DNA of 64,000 nt from Massilia sp. BJB1822 (GTDB taxonomy: Bacteria > Pseudomonadota > Gammaproteobacteria > Burkholderiales > Burkholderiaceae_D): positions 124,001 through 188,000 of the forward strand of contig NZ_JABWEB010000008.1 in the NCBI RefSeq assembly GCF_013369485.1. The letters run 5' to 3'. Below the pieces are notes generated by a model. It saw nothing but the letters and a program-made list of their open reading frames with translations. It made no database searches and was not told the origin of the DNA. Position numbers and translations under genes: made by a program. Shown here piece by piece: positions 34,860 through 43,736 of the stretch. How positions within the stretch are numbered: the first letter of the stretch is position 1; every line of letters starts with the position of its first letter.

Positions 34860-36248
34860 TCAGTTATTGCTCTTGTTGCCGAACATGGCATCGAACATGC
34901 TCAAAGTACCGTTCATCTGGTTTTGCAGGGTTTGCAGCTTGACGTACTGGTCCAGATAGCGCTTGTAGACGCCGTCATATTGACGATCCAGTTCGGCTTG
35001 CTTGTTGGTCAGCTTGATCTGCAGCTTGTCCAGAAAGCCGCGGCGGTTGACCAGTTGGCCCTTGCTCAAGTCGGTCCATTGGTTCATCAGCTTGTCCATA
35101 CCGCCCAGCACACCACTCGGGGTCGATAGACTGGCGCTGCCGAAAATCTTGTCGAGCGAAGTGGGGTCGGCCGCCAACGCCTTGCCCAGGCGGGTTGCGT
35201 CGAGGGTCAGACTGCCTTCGCGCGTGGCCATGATGCCGTAGGTCACCAGGCTTTGCGAACCCAGTGCCTGACGCATGGTGTTTCGCATGCCGTTGCGCAG
35301 CGCCAGCAGACCGGAATCGTTGGCAAAGACGCCCGGCGCCACGCCAGTTTTCGGATCGCCAGGATTGGTCACATCCTTGAGCACGGCATCGAGCTTGTTA
35401 TAGGCGTCGACGAAAGCTTGCACATTGCTGGCGGTGGCCGCGGCGTCATTGCCCACCGTCAGCGTGACGGGCGCCTCGCCGACGCCCTGGGCCTTGGTGA
35501 AGGTCATTGACACGCCATCGATCGGGGTGAAAATGTTGGTGGCCTGTTCCATCTTAAGTCCCGTGCCTTGCGGGCCGGCCCATACGATGGCATTTTGTGC
35601 CGCCTGCATGATCTTCATCTTGCTCTCATCGAGCGCCGCCTTGAGTGTCGGGTCAGTGACGCCGACCGGATCGAGCTTGACACCGCCGTCCTTGCCGGTG
35701 TTGGTCGAACTCAGCACCAAGGTGGTTTGACCGTCGATGGTCATGGTGGAGGCGGTGACGCGCGAGTTATTATTGGCCGCGATATTGATGGCAGCCGCGA
35801 TTTCCTTGGCCGTCAGGGCACCATTCATATCCTTGTCGGCGCTGGCCAGGTCGACGGTGAAATTGCTGCCATCGCCCAGGGTCAGGGTCAGGGTGCCACT
35901 GCCGGCTGCCGTGGTGTCAGTGATACCGCCGTAGGATACCTGGCCGGCCGTGGCCAGTTGCTGCACATAGAAGGAATAGCTGCCGGCGCTGGCCGTGGTG
36001 GTGGCCGTGGCGGTTCCGACGGCCGCGCTGAAGGTGGCTGAATTGGCAATTACGCTCTTCTTCGAGGTCAGAGTCGCCAGGGCGCTCTCGAAGGCCTTAA
36101 TCGCCGTGCTGACCTTGGTCAGGCCGGCCGAATCAGCTTGCATGCCTCTGACGGCAGTATTCTGGCGGTCCACCGCGCCAGCCAGATACTTGTTGGCCAT
36201 GGCTTTGGCGGTGGGGATCGGATCGTAATTTGGGGCGGTGATTGCCAT
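34860..36248 (-). CDS. fliD: Filament cap protein FliD (LafB-like)
   Basis: 462 residues (E. coli 468). It caps the growing filament. The N-terminal coiled segment, the GSYSFYVQQLATAGQVSYG core, flagellin_IN-like repeats and the C-terminal QWTDLSKGQLVNRRGFLDKLQIKLTNKQAELDRQYDGVYKRYLDQYVKLQTLQNQMNGTL are FliD-typical. An 82-base gap to fliJ upstream may hold a promoter, since fliD starts the late-gene part of the run. No convincing sigma-28 box was found there. Confidence 0.93.
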   Translation of the reverse strand: MAITAPNYDPIPTAKAMANKYLAGAVDRQNTAVRGMQADSAGLTKVSTAIKAFESALATLTSKKSVIANSATFSAAVGTATATTTASAGSYSFYVQQLATAGQVSYGGITDTTAAGSGTLTLTLGDGSNFTVDLASADKDMNGALTAKEIAAAINIAANNNSRVTASTMTIDGQTTLVLSSTNTGKDGGVKLDPVGVTDPTLKAALDESKMKIMQAAQNAIVWAGPQGTGLKMEQATNIFTPIDGVSMTFTKAQGVGEAPVTLTVGNDAAATASNVQAFVDAYNKLDAVLKDVTNPGDPKTGVAPGVFANDSGLLALRNGMRNTMRQALGSQSLVTYGIMATREGSLTLDATRLGKALAADPTSLDKIFGSASLSTPSGVLGGMDKLMNQWTDLSKGQLVNRRGFLDKLQIKLTNKQAELDRQYDGVYKRYLDQYVKLQTLQNQMNGTLSMFDAMFGNKSNN

Positions 36249-36330
36249 TTTCGTGCTCCGTGGAAATATATTGGAAGTGTACTCTGGTAAGGGGCGACCT
36301 AAGTAGTGTTCCTATGAAATTTATTTCGTA

Positions 36331-36771
36331 TCAAAGGGCTTTTTGCCCGCGGAGCCACAATTGTGTTGCCAGTTCATCATTTTTTTTGCGCTCCTGCTGC
36401 GCCTGTTCCTTGCGCACCGTCTGCTGGGTCTTCTCCAGCACTTGGCCCAGCACTTCGCGCTTGGCATAGGCCGCGTTCAAGGCGCGCTGCGAGACGGCCA
36501 TATCGGCCTCGTGCATGGTCAGGTCGAGGCGGTGGGTATCGACCAGCTGCATCACCGCTTCCTTGTAGTTGCCGCAATTGACCGACAGGGCCAGGGGCAG
36601 GCTGCCGCTGGCGCCGCTATTCGTATACAAGCTGGTGAGCCGGTCCAGGCTTTTCTGGTAACGCTCGCGCACGCTGTTTTTTTCCGCCATTTCCGCCTGC
36701 AGCTTTTCCACTTCCGTATTGCGCAGCGAGACCAGGGTATGCAGACTACGAATCGTGTTGTGGTGTTTCAT
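36331..36771 (-). CDS. fliJ: Flagellar export protein FliJ
   Basis: 146 residues, a long coiled coil throughout: VSLRNTEVEKLQAEMAEKNSVRERYQKSLDRLTSLY and the C-terminal QQTVRKEQAQQERKKNDELATQLW. FliJ is the stalk of the FliI ATPase and delivers substrate chaperones. Its start overlaps the fliI stop by four bases. Confidence 0.85.
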   Translation of the reverse strand: MKHHNTIRSLHTLVSLRNTEVEKLQAEMAEKNSVRERYQKSLDRLTSLYTNSGASGSLPLALSVNCGNYKEAVMQLVDTHRLDLTMHEADMAVSQRALNAAYAKREVLGQVLEKTQQTVRKEQAQQERKKNDELATQLWLRGQKAL

Positions 36772-38078
36772 GCCATCAGCCTTTCAAGTTCTTCCACGCA
36801 GGGGAGATAGGGCGCCGCTTCCTTGGTGCCCTGGCACAGGAATTCTTCGATGTGGGGATGCAGGTTGACGGCCCGGTCGGTCACCGGGTCGGCGCCGGGC
36901 ACATAAGCGCCCAGCGGAATCAGGTCGCGCACCCGTTCGTGGCGCGCCATCGCCGCTTTCAGCGCGCGCGCCGCCTGCATATGTTCCTTGCTGATCACAT
37001 GGTTCATGCAGCGGCTGATCGAGGCGGCGACGTCGATGGCCGGGTAGTGGCCCCGTTCGGCCAGCTCGCGCGTGAGCACGATGTGGCCGTCGAGGATGGC
37101 GCGCGCGGTATCGACCACCGGGTCTTGCTGGTCGTCGCCTTCGGCCAGCACGGTGTAGATGGCGCTCATGCTGCCGTCCTGGTTTTCGCCGTTGCCGGCC
37201 GATTCCACCAGCTGCGGCAGATTGGAAAACACGGACGGCGGATAACCCTTGGTGGCGGGCGGCTCGCCCAGGGCCAGCGCCACTTCGCGCAAGGCCATGG
37301 CGTAACGGGTGAGGGAATCGACCAGCAGCAAGACATTCTTGCCCTGGTCGCGGAAATGGGCGGCGATCGAATGGCACAGCTCGGTGGCCATGATGCGCAT
37401 CAGCGGCGACTCGTCGGCCGGCGCGATCACCAGCACGGCCTTGCGCAAGCCGTCCGGTCCCAGCGACATTTCAACGAATTCGCGCACTTCGCGCGAGCGT
37501 TCGCCGATCAGGCCGACCACCACCACATCGGCCACGGTCTGGCGCGTGATCAAGCCCAGCAGGACGGATTTGCCGACGCCCGAGCCGGCCATCAGGCCCA
37601 CGCGCTGGCCCTGGCCCAGGGTCAGCATGGCATTGATGGCGCGCACGCCCACATCGAGCGGTTCGGTGACGGGTTTTTTCTTCAGGGGATGCACGCGCGG
37701 CGGCTGCATTTCGAGCGGGAAGTCGCCGCCCAGCTTGCCCAGGCCATCGATCGGTTCGCCCAAGCCATTGACCATGCGGCCCAGCCAGCCGGGGCCGATC
37801 TGCAGGCTGAGCTTGTCTGAGCCGGGCAGCACGCGGGCGCCGGTGGTCAGGCCGGCCGCCTTCTTGAACGGCATTAAAAACGATAGCTTGTCGCGAAAGC
37901 CCACCACTTGCGCATCGAGCCAACTGCCATCGACCGTCTCGATCTGGCAACGCTGGCCGGTGTACAGGGGGCAGCCGACGGCCTCGAGCAGCAAGCCGGA
38001 GGCACCCACCAGGCGGCCCGTCGGGGTCGCCAGTGGCACTTCATCCAGCTCCAGCTTGCGCAAGGCATCGGCTATCAT
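36768..38078 (-). CDS. fliI: Flagellar export ATPase FliI
   Basis: 436 residues. Walker A GSGVGKS at residues about 165-171, the GERSREVREF motif, Walker B LLLVDSLTRYAMALRE, and PATKGYPPSVF. It energises entry of flagellar substrates into the export gate with FliH and FliJ. The start overlaps the fliH stop by four bases, and the end overlaps fliJ. Confidence 0.96.
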   Translation of the reverse strand: MIADALRKLELDEVPLATPTGRLVGASGLLLEAVGCPLYTGQRCQIETVDGSWLDAQVVGFRDKLSFLMPFKKAAGLTTGARVLPGSDKLSLQIGPGWLGRMVNGLGEPIDGLGKLGGDFPLEMQPPRVHPLKKKPVTEPLDVGVRAINAMLTLGQGQRVGLMAGSGVGKSVLLGLITRQTVADVVVVGLIGERSREVREFVEMSLGPDGLRKAVLVIAPADESPLMRIMATELCHSIAAHFRDQGKNVLLLVDSLTRYAMALREVALALGEPPATKGYPPSVFSNLPQLVESAGNGENQDGSMSAIYTVLAEGDDQQDPVVDTARAILDGHIVLTRELAERGHYPAIDVAASISRCMNHVISKEHMQAARALKAAMARHERVRDLIPLGAYVPGADPVTDRAVNLHPHIEEFLCQGTKEAAPYLPCVEELERLMA

Positions 38079-38779
38079 TCTTCGCTCTCGGCTTCATCGC
38101 CGGTATCGGCGGCCTGTAACTGATTATCGACCTGTTCCATGACCGCGGCAAGCCGCTGATGACAGCCGGCATCAACTTCACTATCGCCAGCCTTGATGCG
38201 GCATTCGCCCACTTCCAGGCGGGCGTCGGCGATCAGGTTCCAGCGCTTGGCGCGCTTGGGATCGAGCTCGTTGATGCGGCGCATCTCTTCTGGATTCAGG
38301 AACACATCGATCTCTTCGCGCGTCGGCGGCATCGAGGCCAGGGTCTCGTCGACCAGGGCCATGATCTGCACCGGTTGCAGCGCCAGCTCGGCGCGGATCA
38401 CCTGGCGCGCCACCTTGGCCACCAGGTCCACCACTTCCTTGCGCTGGGCGGCGCGGTAATCGGCGCGCAGCTTTTTCAGGCTCTTCAGCATGGCGTCGAC
38501 CGGGCGCGCGGCATGCTCGAAGCCGGCCAGCACTTCCTGCCGGCCTTCTTCGCGGCCCTGTTCGGTGCCGGCGCTGCGGCCGGCCTCGAAACCGTCGTCC
38601 TGGCCGCGCTGCAAGCCGGCTTCATAGCCTTCGCGCTGACCCTGCTCGAAACCTTCGCTGAGCGAAGCCTGCCATTGGGCCGAATCGACTTGCACGCCGC
38701 CATGGGCGCCGTTGCGCAGCGAGGGCGGCGGCGTGAACTGGGCCAGCGGCGGGAAGCGGTAGGGACGGAATTGCTTCAT
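38075..38779 (-). CDS. fliH: Flagellar ATPase regulator FliH
   Basis: 234 residues from the ATG at 38779, which overlaps the fliG stop (ATGA). A longer frame reading through fliG is a shadow. A typical FliH Gly/Glu-repeat helix GFEQGQREGYEAGLQRGQDDGFEAGRSAGTEQGREEGRQE is followed by LVAKVARQVIRAELALQP. It links FliI to the rotor ring. Confidence 0.9.
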   Translation of the reverse strand: MKQFRPYRFPPLAQFTPPPSLRNGAHGGVQVDSAQWQASLSEGFEQGQREGYEAGLQRGQDDGFEAGRSAGTEQGREEGRQEVLAGFEHAARPVDAMLKSLKKLRADYRAAQRKEVVDLVAKVARQVIRAELALQPVQIMALVDETLASMPPTREEIDVFLNPEEMRRINELDPKRAKRWNLIADARLEVGECRIKAGDSEVDAGCHQRLAAVMEQVDNQLQAADTGDEAESEE

Positions 38780-39804
38780 TCGACCACCGTTTCGGCGAAC
38801 AGCTGCACTTCGACTTCGCCGGCGTCGGCCAGCGCCTTGACGGTGGCCATGATTTCCTGGCGCGTCGATTCGATGCGCGACAGCGGCACCGGGCCGGCGC
38901 GGCGCATCATGTCCTCGAAGGCTTGCGCCTGGCGTTTCGGCATGGTGCGCAGCACGGCGTCGCGGATCGACAGCTCGGCGCCCTTGAGCGCGATGGCCCA
39001 CTGCTCGAGCGGCACTTCCTCGATGATGCGGGTGAGGGTGACTTCGGTCTGGGTCGACAGGATGAGGAAGTCGTACATCGACAGCTCGATCTGTTCCACC
39101 ACTTCCGGATCGTGGGCGCGCAGCAGTTCGACGATCTGGGCGCGGTTGCCGGGCAGGCGGTTGAGGATCTCGGCCACTTGGCGCACGCCTTCCACGCTGG
39201 TGCTCTGCATGTCGAAGCTGCTCAGGCAGCGGTTGACCAGCTCGTCCAGTTCGGCCAGCAGGTCGCGGTCGATCTCATCCAGGCGCGCCAGGTTCAGGAG
39301 CACCAGGTCGCGTCCTTCCAGCGGCAGGGCGTCGAGGATCTGGCCGGCCAGGGTGGGCGGCAGGAAGGCCAGGAAGACGGCCTGCATGCGCACGTGTTCG
39401 TTGGCGATGTAGTCGGCCAGCCATTTGGCCGAGGCCCACTGCAGGCGCGCCATTTTCGGACGCAGCTCGTCGCCGTAGATATTGTTGAGCACGGTGTTCG
39501 CGATATCGCCGCCCAGCGCCAGATCGAGCGAGCGCTTGAGGTAGCTGCGCGAGGCGCCATGCACGCCCGACTGTTGGCGGTAATCGTCGAAGAAGGTCTG
39601 CATGGCCAGCTTCACCGATTCGACCTTGATGCCGCTCATGCGCGACATCACTTGCGTCACTTCGAGCAGCTCTTCGCGCGAGAGGCAGCGCAGCACGGCC
39701 GCGGCCGGCTCTTCGCCTATGCTCAGCAGCACGATGGCTGCCTGTTCCACCGGGCTCAGCAAGCCATCGGCGGCGTCATCATTGAGGTGAGTGAGTTCGG
39801 CCAT
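38776..39804 (-). CDS. fliG: Flagellar rotor protein FliG
   Basis: 342 residues. Middle and C-terminal domains are recognisable (LKGAELSIRDAVLRTMPKRQAQAFEDMM). Aligned without gaps to E. coli FliG, Lys264, Arg281 and Asp288 are kept as K274, R291 and D298. Asp289 is Met299 and Arg297 is Pro307. The EHPQ loop that contacts FliM reads EHVR (136-139). It overlaps fliF by 26 bases at its start. It is a divergent, secondary-type rotor. Confidence 0.9.
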   Translation of the reverse strand: MAELTHLNDDAADGLLSPVEQAAIVLLSIGEEPAAAVLRCLSREELLEVTQVMSRMSGIKVESVKLAMQTFFDDYRQQSGVHGASRSYLKRSLDLALGGDIANTVLNNIYGDELRPKMARLQWASAKWLADYIANEHVRMQAVFLAFLPPTLAGQILDALPLEGRDLVLLNLARLDEIDRDLLAELDELVNRCLSSFDMQSTSVEGVRQVAEILNRLPGNRAQIVELLRAHDPEVVEQIELSMYDFLILSTQTEVTLTRIIEEVPLEQWAIALKGAELSIRDAVLRTMPKRQAQAFEDMMRRAGPVPLSRIESTRQEIMATVKALADAGEVEVQLFAETVVE

Positions 39805-41611
39805 TTTTCTGCATCCATTGTTTGACGACTTCTGCCACGCGTTCGGGCTCTTTCTCTGCCAGCACCTTCAGGTGGTCGACCATGACGTCGACCGACGAGC
39901 CGGTAGGCGGCAGATCGTAATTTTCCAGCAGCGGCACCACCGGCATGCCGGCGCCGTCGAGTTCGCCCGCCTTCTCGCTGACGGCACCTTCCGGCGCGCC
40001 GAGGGCGGCCGCACCGGCCGCCGCGGTGGCGGCACCGGCCGCGCCCGGCAGGGCGGCACCTTCGCCGGCAGCGGCGCCCACCGTGGTGGCGCTGATGGCG
40101 CGCCGTTCGGCGGCGGTGCGCGGCTTGGCCGGGGCGAAGCGGGCGGTGAGCAGGCGCAGCAGCGGACGGGCCAGCAGCAGATAGCCGAGCAGGGCGGCCA
40201 CGGCATAGCCGATCCAGGCGCTGAAGTCGACCACATTGTCGCGCTCCTGCCACCATGGCACTTCGGCCGCTTTCGGCGGGAAGTTCATGGCCGTCACCAC
40301 CAGGGTGTCGCCGCGTTCGGTATTGATGCCCAGGCCATTGCGCAGCACCTTGTCGATATTGGCCAGCTCATTGGCGCTCCAGCCGGTTTTCGGCGTCGGC
40401 GCGGCGGCATGGGCCAGCACCACGGCCACGCTCTGGCGTTCCAGACGGCCGCGCGCGCGCTTGGTCTGGGTAATGCTGCGGTCATACGCATATTGGCGCG
40501 TGGTGGCATTCTTGCGCGCGGTGCCGTCGGGCAGGGCGGCGGCGGCGCCGGGCGCGCCAGGCGCGGCGCCAGGAGCCGCGCCGGCAGCAGGCGCCGCCGT
40601 GTTCGGCGCCGGATTGCCGGCGGCGTCGGTGGCTTGCTGCGGCGGACGGTTGGACAGGGTGCCGGGCACGCCCATCACCATGCGGTTGCGGTCTTGCTCG
40701 TCGCGCATGGCTTCGCTGGTGACTTTCGGCGTTTCGCCGTATTTCTCCACCGTTTCTTCCACCTTGTCATTGTCGACGGCGGCCGTGACGCTGATGCGGA
40801 AATTGTCGTCGCCCACGATCGGGCCCAGCAAGCCCTTGATATTGCCGCGGATTTCATCCTGGATGCGTTTGCCGCTCTCGCTATTGGCGGCGTTGGCGTC
40901 GTAGCCGTCAGCCAGGTCGACATGGGAAGACAGCAGATTGCCGGCCTGGTCGACCAGGCTCACGCGCGCCGGATTCAGGCTGGCCACGCTGCCGGCCACC
41001 ATGTTCACGACGGCGGCGATGGTTTCCGGGCTCAGCTGGCGGCCCGGCTTGGTGGCCACCACCACCGAGGCCGAAGACTTGTCGCCGTCGCTCGAGACGA
41101 ACGAGGTCGACTTGGCGATCGACAGGTGGACGCGCGCGCTGGCGATGGCGTCCAGGGTCATGATCGATTGCGCCAGCTCGCCCTCCAGGCCGCGCCGGAA
41201 GCGCACGTCCTGGACGAACTGGGAGACGCCCAGCGGATCATTCTTGTCCATCAGCTCCAGGCCGGCCGGCAGTTGCGCCGTCACGCCCTTCGAGGCGAGC
41301 AGCATGCGCACCTTGCCCAGCATGCCTTCCGGCACCATCACCTGGCCGCTGTCGGGGTGGACGCGGTAGGGGATGTTCTCGGCATCGAGCACATGCATCA
41401 TATCGGCCGCCGCCACTTTTTCGCGCGCGCCGAAGACGGGCTTGTAGGCAGACTGGTCCTTCCAGAGGAACATCAGCACCAGGGCGGTGATGCCGATGGC
41501 CAGCACCAGCAGCGGATACAGGGATTTCAGCAGGGCAGGGGAGAGCGCGGGCGCCGCATCCGGATTATCGGAGCGCCAGCGTCCGAAAGCGGACTTGAGG
41601 GTGTTGATCAC
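39779..41611 (-). CDS. fliF: Flagellar MS-ring protein FliF
   Basis: 610 residues with two membrane segments, near 30-50 and 455-475. YscJ/FliF ring-building motifs: DQSAYKPVFGAREKVAAADMMHVLDAENIPY, EGELAQSIMTLDAIASARVHLSIAKSTSFVS and ASVVVATKPGRQLSPETI. The periplasmic loop contains an Ala/Pro/Gly-rich insertion (about 335-365). The C-terminal end should bind FliG. Starts 38 bases after fliE. Confidence 0.95.
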   Translation of the reverse strand: MINTLKSAFGRWRSDNPDAAPALSPALLKSLYPLLVLAIGITALVLMFLWKDQSAYKPVFGAREKVAAADMMHVLDAENIPYRVHPDSGQVMVPEGMLGKVRMLLASKGVTAQLPAGLELMDKNDPLGVSQFVQDVRFRRGLEGELAQSIMTLDAIASARVHLSIAKSTSFVSSDGDKSSASVVVATKPGRQLSPETIAAVVNMVAGSVASLNPARVSLVDQAGNLLSSHVDLADGYDANAANSESGKRIQDEIRGNIKGLLGPIVGDDNFRISVTAAVDNDKVEETVEKYGETPKVTSEAMRDEQDRNRMVMGVPGTLSNRPPQQATDAAGNPAPNTAAPAAGAAPGAAPGAPGAAAALPDGTARKNATTRQYAYDRSITQTKRARGRLERQSVAVVLAHAAAPTPKTGWSANELANIDKVLRNGLGINTERGDTLVVTAMNFPPKAAEVPWWQERDNVVDFSAWIGYAVAALLGYLLLARPLLRLLTARFAPAKPRTAAERRAISATTVGAAAGEGAALPGAAGAATAAAGAAALGAPEGAVSEKAGELDGAGMPVVPLLENYDLPPTGSSVDVMVDHLKVLAEKEPERVAEVVKQWMQKNGRTHSPQ

Positions 41612-41649
41612 GTTGGGGGCTTTCGCGGGATACGGGGAGAAAGGCTAGC

Positions 41650-41997
41650 TTACAGCGGGAGCTTGATCAGTTCATCAACCGCGCCCATCACCTTGTTGCG
41701 CACTTGCATCAACATCGAGAAGGACAGGCTGGCTTCCTGGCTGGCGAGCATGGCGCCGACCAGGTCGTTGGAGCGGCCGGCATCGACGTCGGCCATGGCC
41801 AGGCCGGCGGCCTGGTCGGCCGCGTTGACGCCGGCGACGGCGTCTTTCATCGATTGGGCGAAGGAAGCGGGTTGGGCGGCGGTCGGGCCGAATTGGGCGG
41901 CCGGCGCGACGGGCGCGGCCTGGTGGGCGAGCTCGGCGGCGGCATTTGCCAGCGACGCCAGATCGGCCTTGATCAGGCCAGCGATTTCATTTGCCAT
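41650..41997 (-). CDS. fliE: Hook-basal body complex protein FliE
   Basis: 115 residues from the ATG at 41997, preceded by GGAGGTGAC; an 8-residue longer frame has no better start. FliE pattern: FAQSMKDAVAGVNAADQAAGLAMADVDAGRSNDLVGAMLASQEASLSFSMLMQVRNKVMGAVDELIKL. It joins the MS-ring to the rod and is first to be exported. First gene of the long minus-strand fli run. Confidence 0.92.
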   Translation of the reverse strand: MANEIAGLIKADLASLANAAAELAHQAAPVAPAAQFGPTAAQPASFAQSMKDAVAGVNAADQAAGLAMADVDAGRSNDLVGAMLASQEASLSFSMLMQVRNKVMGAVDELIKLPL

Positions 41998-42099
41998 CTT
42001 GTCACCTCCACTTTCATGCAACGTTGATACCAGTTATGCGTCCAGGCTGTCGGCGCTGCGGTGGCGGCGCCTGTCGGTCAAACCCGGACAAAATCGGCT

Positions 42100-42116
42100 T
42101 CCGCTTGCGCTGGCGG
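42100..42116 (+). repeat. 17-base direct repeat, copy 1
   Basis: TCCGCTTGCGCTGGCGG, identical to 42441-42457. It lies 103 bases before fliE on the opposite strand. It could be a regulator-binding site or chance. Confidence 0.5.
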
Positions 42117-42342
42117 CCGCGCGAAATATTACTTCAACGAAATTAATTGCGCTAGAAAATGATACGGTGCGCCGCTCGGCTCGAGTCTGCGCGGAACACT
42201 GCATGAATGACAAAAGCTCTTACAAATCATGCACTAAGCGCTTGCTTTTCATGGTGCTGCTCAGCAGCAACAGGGCCAGCGCAACAGATTGAAGCTTACC
42301 TGTTGGCAACTTTCCTGTAAAGGCTTATTTAGGGAGGGAATA

Positions 42343-42372
42343 TTGATTCATGGCAATAACACCGAATATGAT
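42343..42372 (+). promoter_or_regulatory. Sigma70-like promoter toward fliM
   Basis: TTGATT, 18-base spacer, then TATGAT. It is followed by fliM 135 bases on. It is a moderate match to the -35/-10 consensus and not otherwise supported. Confidence 0.35.
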
Positions 42373-42440
42373 GTATTCTACGCTACCGAGATCGTCCTAC
42401 CCGCCAGACTTTTACGCTAGGATGTAGCATGCAGGCCGCA

Positions 42441-42457
42441 TCCGCTTGCGCTGGCGG
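42441..42457 (+). repeat. 17-base direct repeat, copy 2
   Basis: TCCGCTTGCGCTGGCGG, identical to 42100-42116, 50 bases before the fliM ATG. Two copies flank the divergent operons, as a shared operator might. Confidence 0.5.
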
Positions 42458-42507
42458 GGACCGAGCCGGGAAACAGGGTGCATACAGAGTTCCGACTTGA
42501 CCACAAT

Positions 42508-43359
42508 ATGACAAACACAAAAACGACAGTGCAACATCAGGTACTGGACCCTTGCTTGCTGGGGCGCCCCGTCCACCGCCTGCCCGTGTTTGCCGGCCAG
42601 TTGCGCGAGGATCTGGTGCAGGCCATGCGCCTGGCCATGAACCGGCGCTACTGGGGCAGCATGCAGGTCAGCGACGTGGCGTTCAGCCGCCTCGACGGCA
42701 GTGAGGCAGCGCGCCGCTGGCTCAATTTCTCGGCCCCGGCCGGTAACCTGTCCTTCGCCATCGAGCGCAAGGTTCTGCTCAGTATTCTCAACTACCGTTA
42801 CGGCCGCGGCAAGGGCGCCGAAGCCGTGCCCGACGAGGAGCAGGTGCGCGTCACAGCGACCGAAGAGCGTTTGGCTGTTGTTTTGGGGCAACAGCTGGCC
42901 GGCACCCTGGCCGGCCGCATCGAAGTCAACCTGCCGCCCAGCGACAAGCCGGCGGCCGAAGAGATCAAACCGCTGCCCTCGGTGCAGCCGCCGCGCGGCA
43001 GCTGGATCATCACCGTCAGCGTCAGCGAAGCGGCCAGCGGCTTGACCGGCAGCGTCTGGTTTGCGCTGGACAAGACCATGATGTCGGACGTGCTGCGCGG
43101 CCTGCTGCCCGAGCGCGAAAGCAAGCGCGGCGGCAAGAGCGCGCCGCCGCTGGCGAGCCGCCTGCAGGTGGGCTTGAACGGCCGCCTGGTGAGCAAGGAA
43201 ATCACGCTCGGCGCTTTGTTCGACCTGAGCGTGGGCGATGTGATTCCGGTCAGCCTGCACCGTGCCGATGTTCTGCTGGAAGAATCGCGCCTGTTCACGG
43301 CCGCCGTGACCGAGCACAAGGGAAAACTCTGCCTAACCTCTTTTGAAGATATCGAATGA
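42508..43359 (+). CDS. fliM: Flagellar switch protein FliM, short form
   Basis: 283 residues from the ATG at 42508; a GTG 30 bases upstream (42478) is possible, with GGGAAA before it. E. coli FliM is 334. The N-terminal CheY-binding helix (LSQxEIDALL) is missing; the protein starts at the middle domain (HRLPVFAGQLREDLVQAMRLAM). The FliG-binding GGxG loop reads YGRG. The C-terminal SpoA domain is present: LQVGLNGRLVSKEITLGALFDLSVGDVIPVSLHRADVLL. Overlaps fliN by four bases. Confidence 0.82.
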   Translation: MTNTKTTVQHQVLDPCLLGRPVHRLPVFAGQLREDLVQAMRLAMNRRYWGSMQVSDVAFSRLDGSEAARRWLNFSAPAGNLSFAIERKVLLSILNYRYGRGKGAEAVPDEEQVRVTATEERLAVVLGQQLAGTLAGRIEVNLPPSDKPAAEEIKPLPSVQPPRGSWIITVSVSEAASGLTGSVWFALDKTMMSDVLRGLLPERESKRGGKSAPPLASRLQVGLNGRLVSKEITLGALFDLSVGDVIPVSLHRADVLLEESRLFTAAVTEHKGKLCLTSFEDIE

Positions 43360-43736
43360 ACATGATGAATGTAAATCCCAATAGCGCCAGCGACGCCCTG
43401 CTGGATGATATGTCGGAAGAGATGATCATCGACCAGGTCAGCAATGAACTGGCCGAGGCGCCGCTGGCCGCGCCCAAGCGCGATCTGCCAGCCATGATGC
43501 GCAAGATTCCCGTGACCCTGACCCTGGAAGTGGGGTCGGCCCGCATCTCGCTCGAAGAGCTGATGCAGATCGGCCCGGACAGCGTGGTCGAACTCGACGT
43601 GCTGGCCGGCGAGCCGCTGGTGATCAAGGTCAACGGCACGGCCATCGGCCGCGCTGAAGTGGTGGTGGCGGGCGAGAACTATGGTTTGAAAGTGGTGGAT
43701 CTGGACGGCCTCAATCTGGACATGATGGCGCCATGA
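43356..43736 (+). CDS. fliN: Flagellar switch protein FliN
   Basis: 126 residues. The C-terminal SpoA (surface presentation) domain is clear: MRKIPVTLTLEVGSARISLEELMQIGPDSVVELDVLAGEPLVIKVNGTAIGRAEVVVAGENYGLKV. The N-terminal 45 residues are acidic and not conserved. It forms the bottom of the C-ring. Overlaps fliM and fliP by four bases each. Confidence 0.92.
   Translation: MNMMNVNPNSASDALLDDMSEEMIIDQVSNELAEAPLAAPKRDLPAMMRKIPVTLTLEVGSARISLEELMQIGPDSVVELDVLAGEPLVIKVNGTAIGRAEVVVAGENYGLKVVDLDGLNLDMMAP

Larger units (their letters stand above)
41998..42507. other. Divergent control region between fliE and fliM
   Basis: About 510 bases with no gene. It holds a 17-base direct repeat (TCCGCTTGCGCTGGCGG at 42100-42116 and 42441-42457) and a sigma70-like promoter toward fliM. 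In described lateral systems this place holds the sigma54 activator gene lafK; here it is absent. No good sigma54 -24/-12 or sigma-28 site was found. An open frame of 29 codons (42203-42292) is not claimed as a gene. Confidence 0.6.

Noticed and set aside
38776..39804. First impression that FliG had lost most torque residues
   Set aside because: Counting residues against E. coli FliG showed Lys264, Arg281 and Asp288 are kept; only Asp289 and Arg297 are changed.
42203..42292. 29-codon open frame MNDKSSY... ending ASATD, signal-peptide-like
   Set aside because: No clear ribosome site, stops at once after the hydrophobic part, and is the tail of a long shadow frame across fliF; likely chance.
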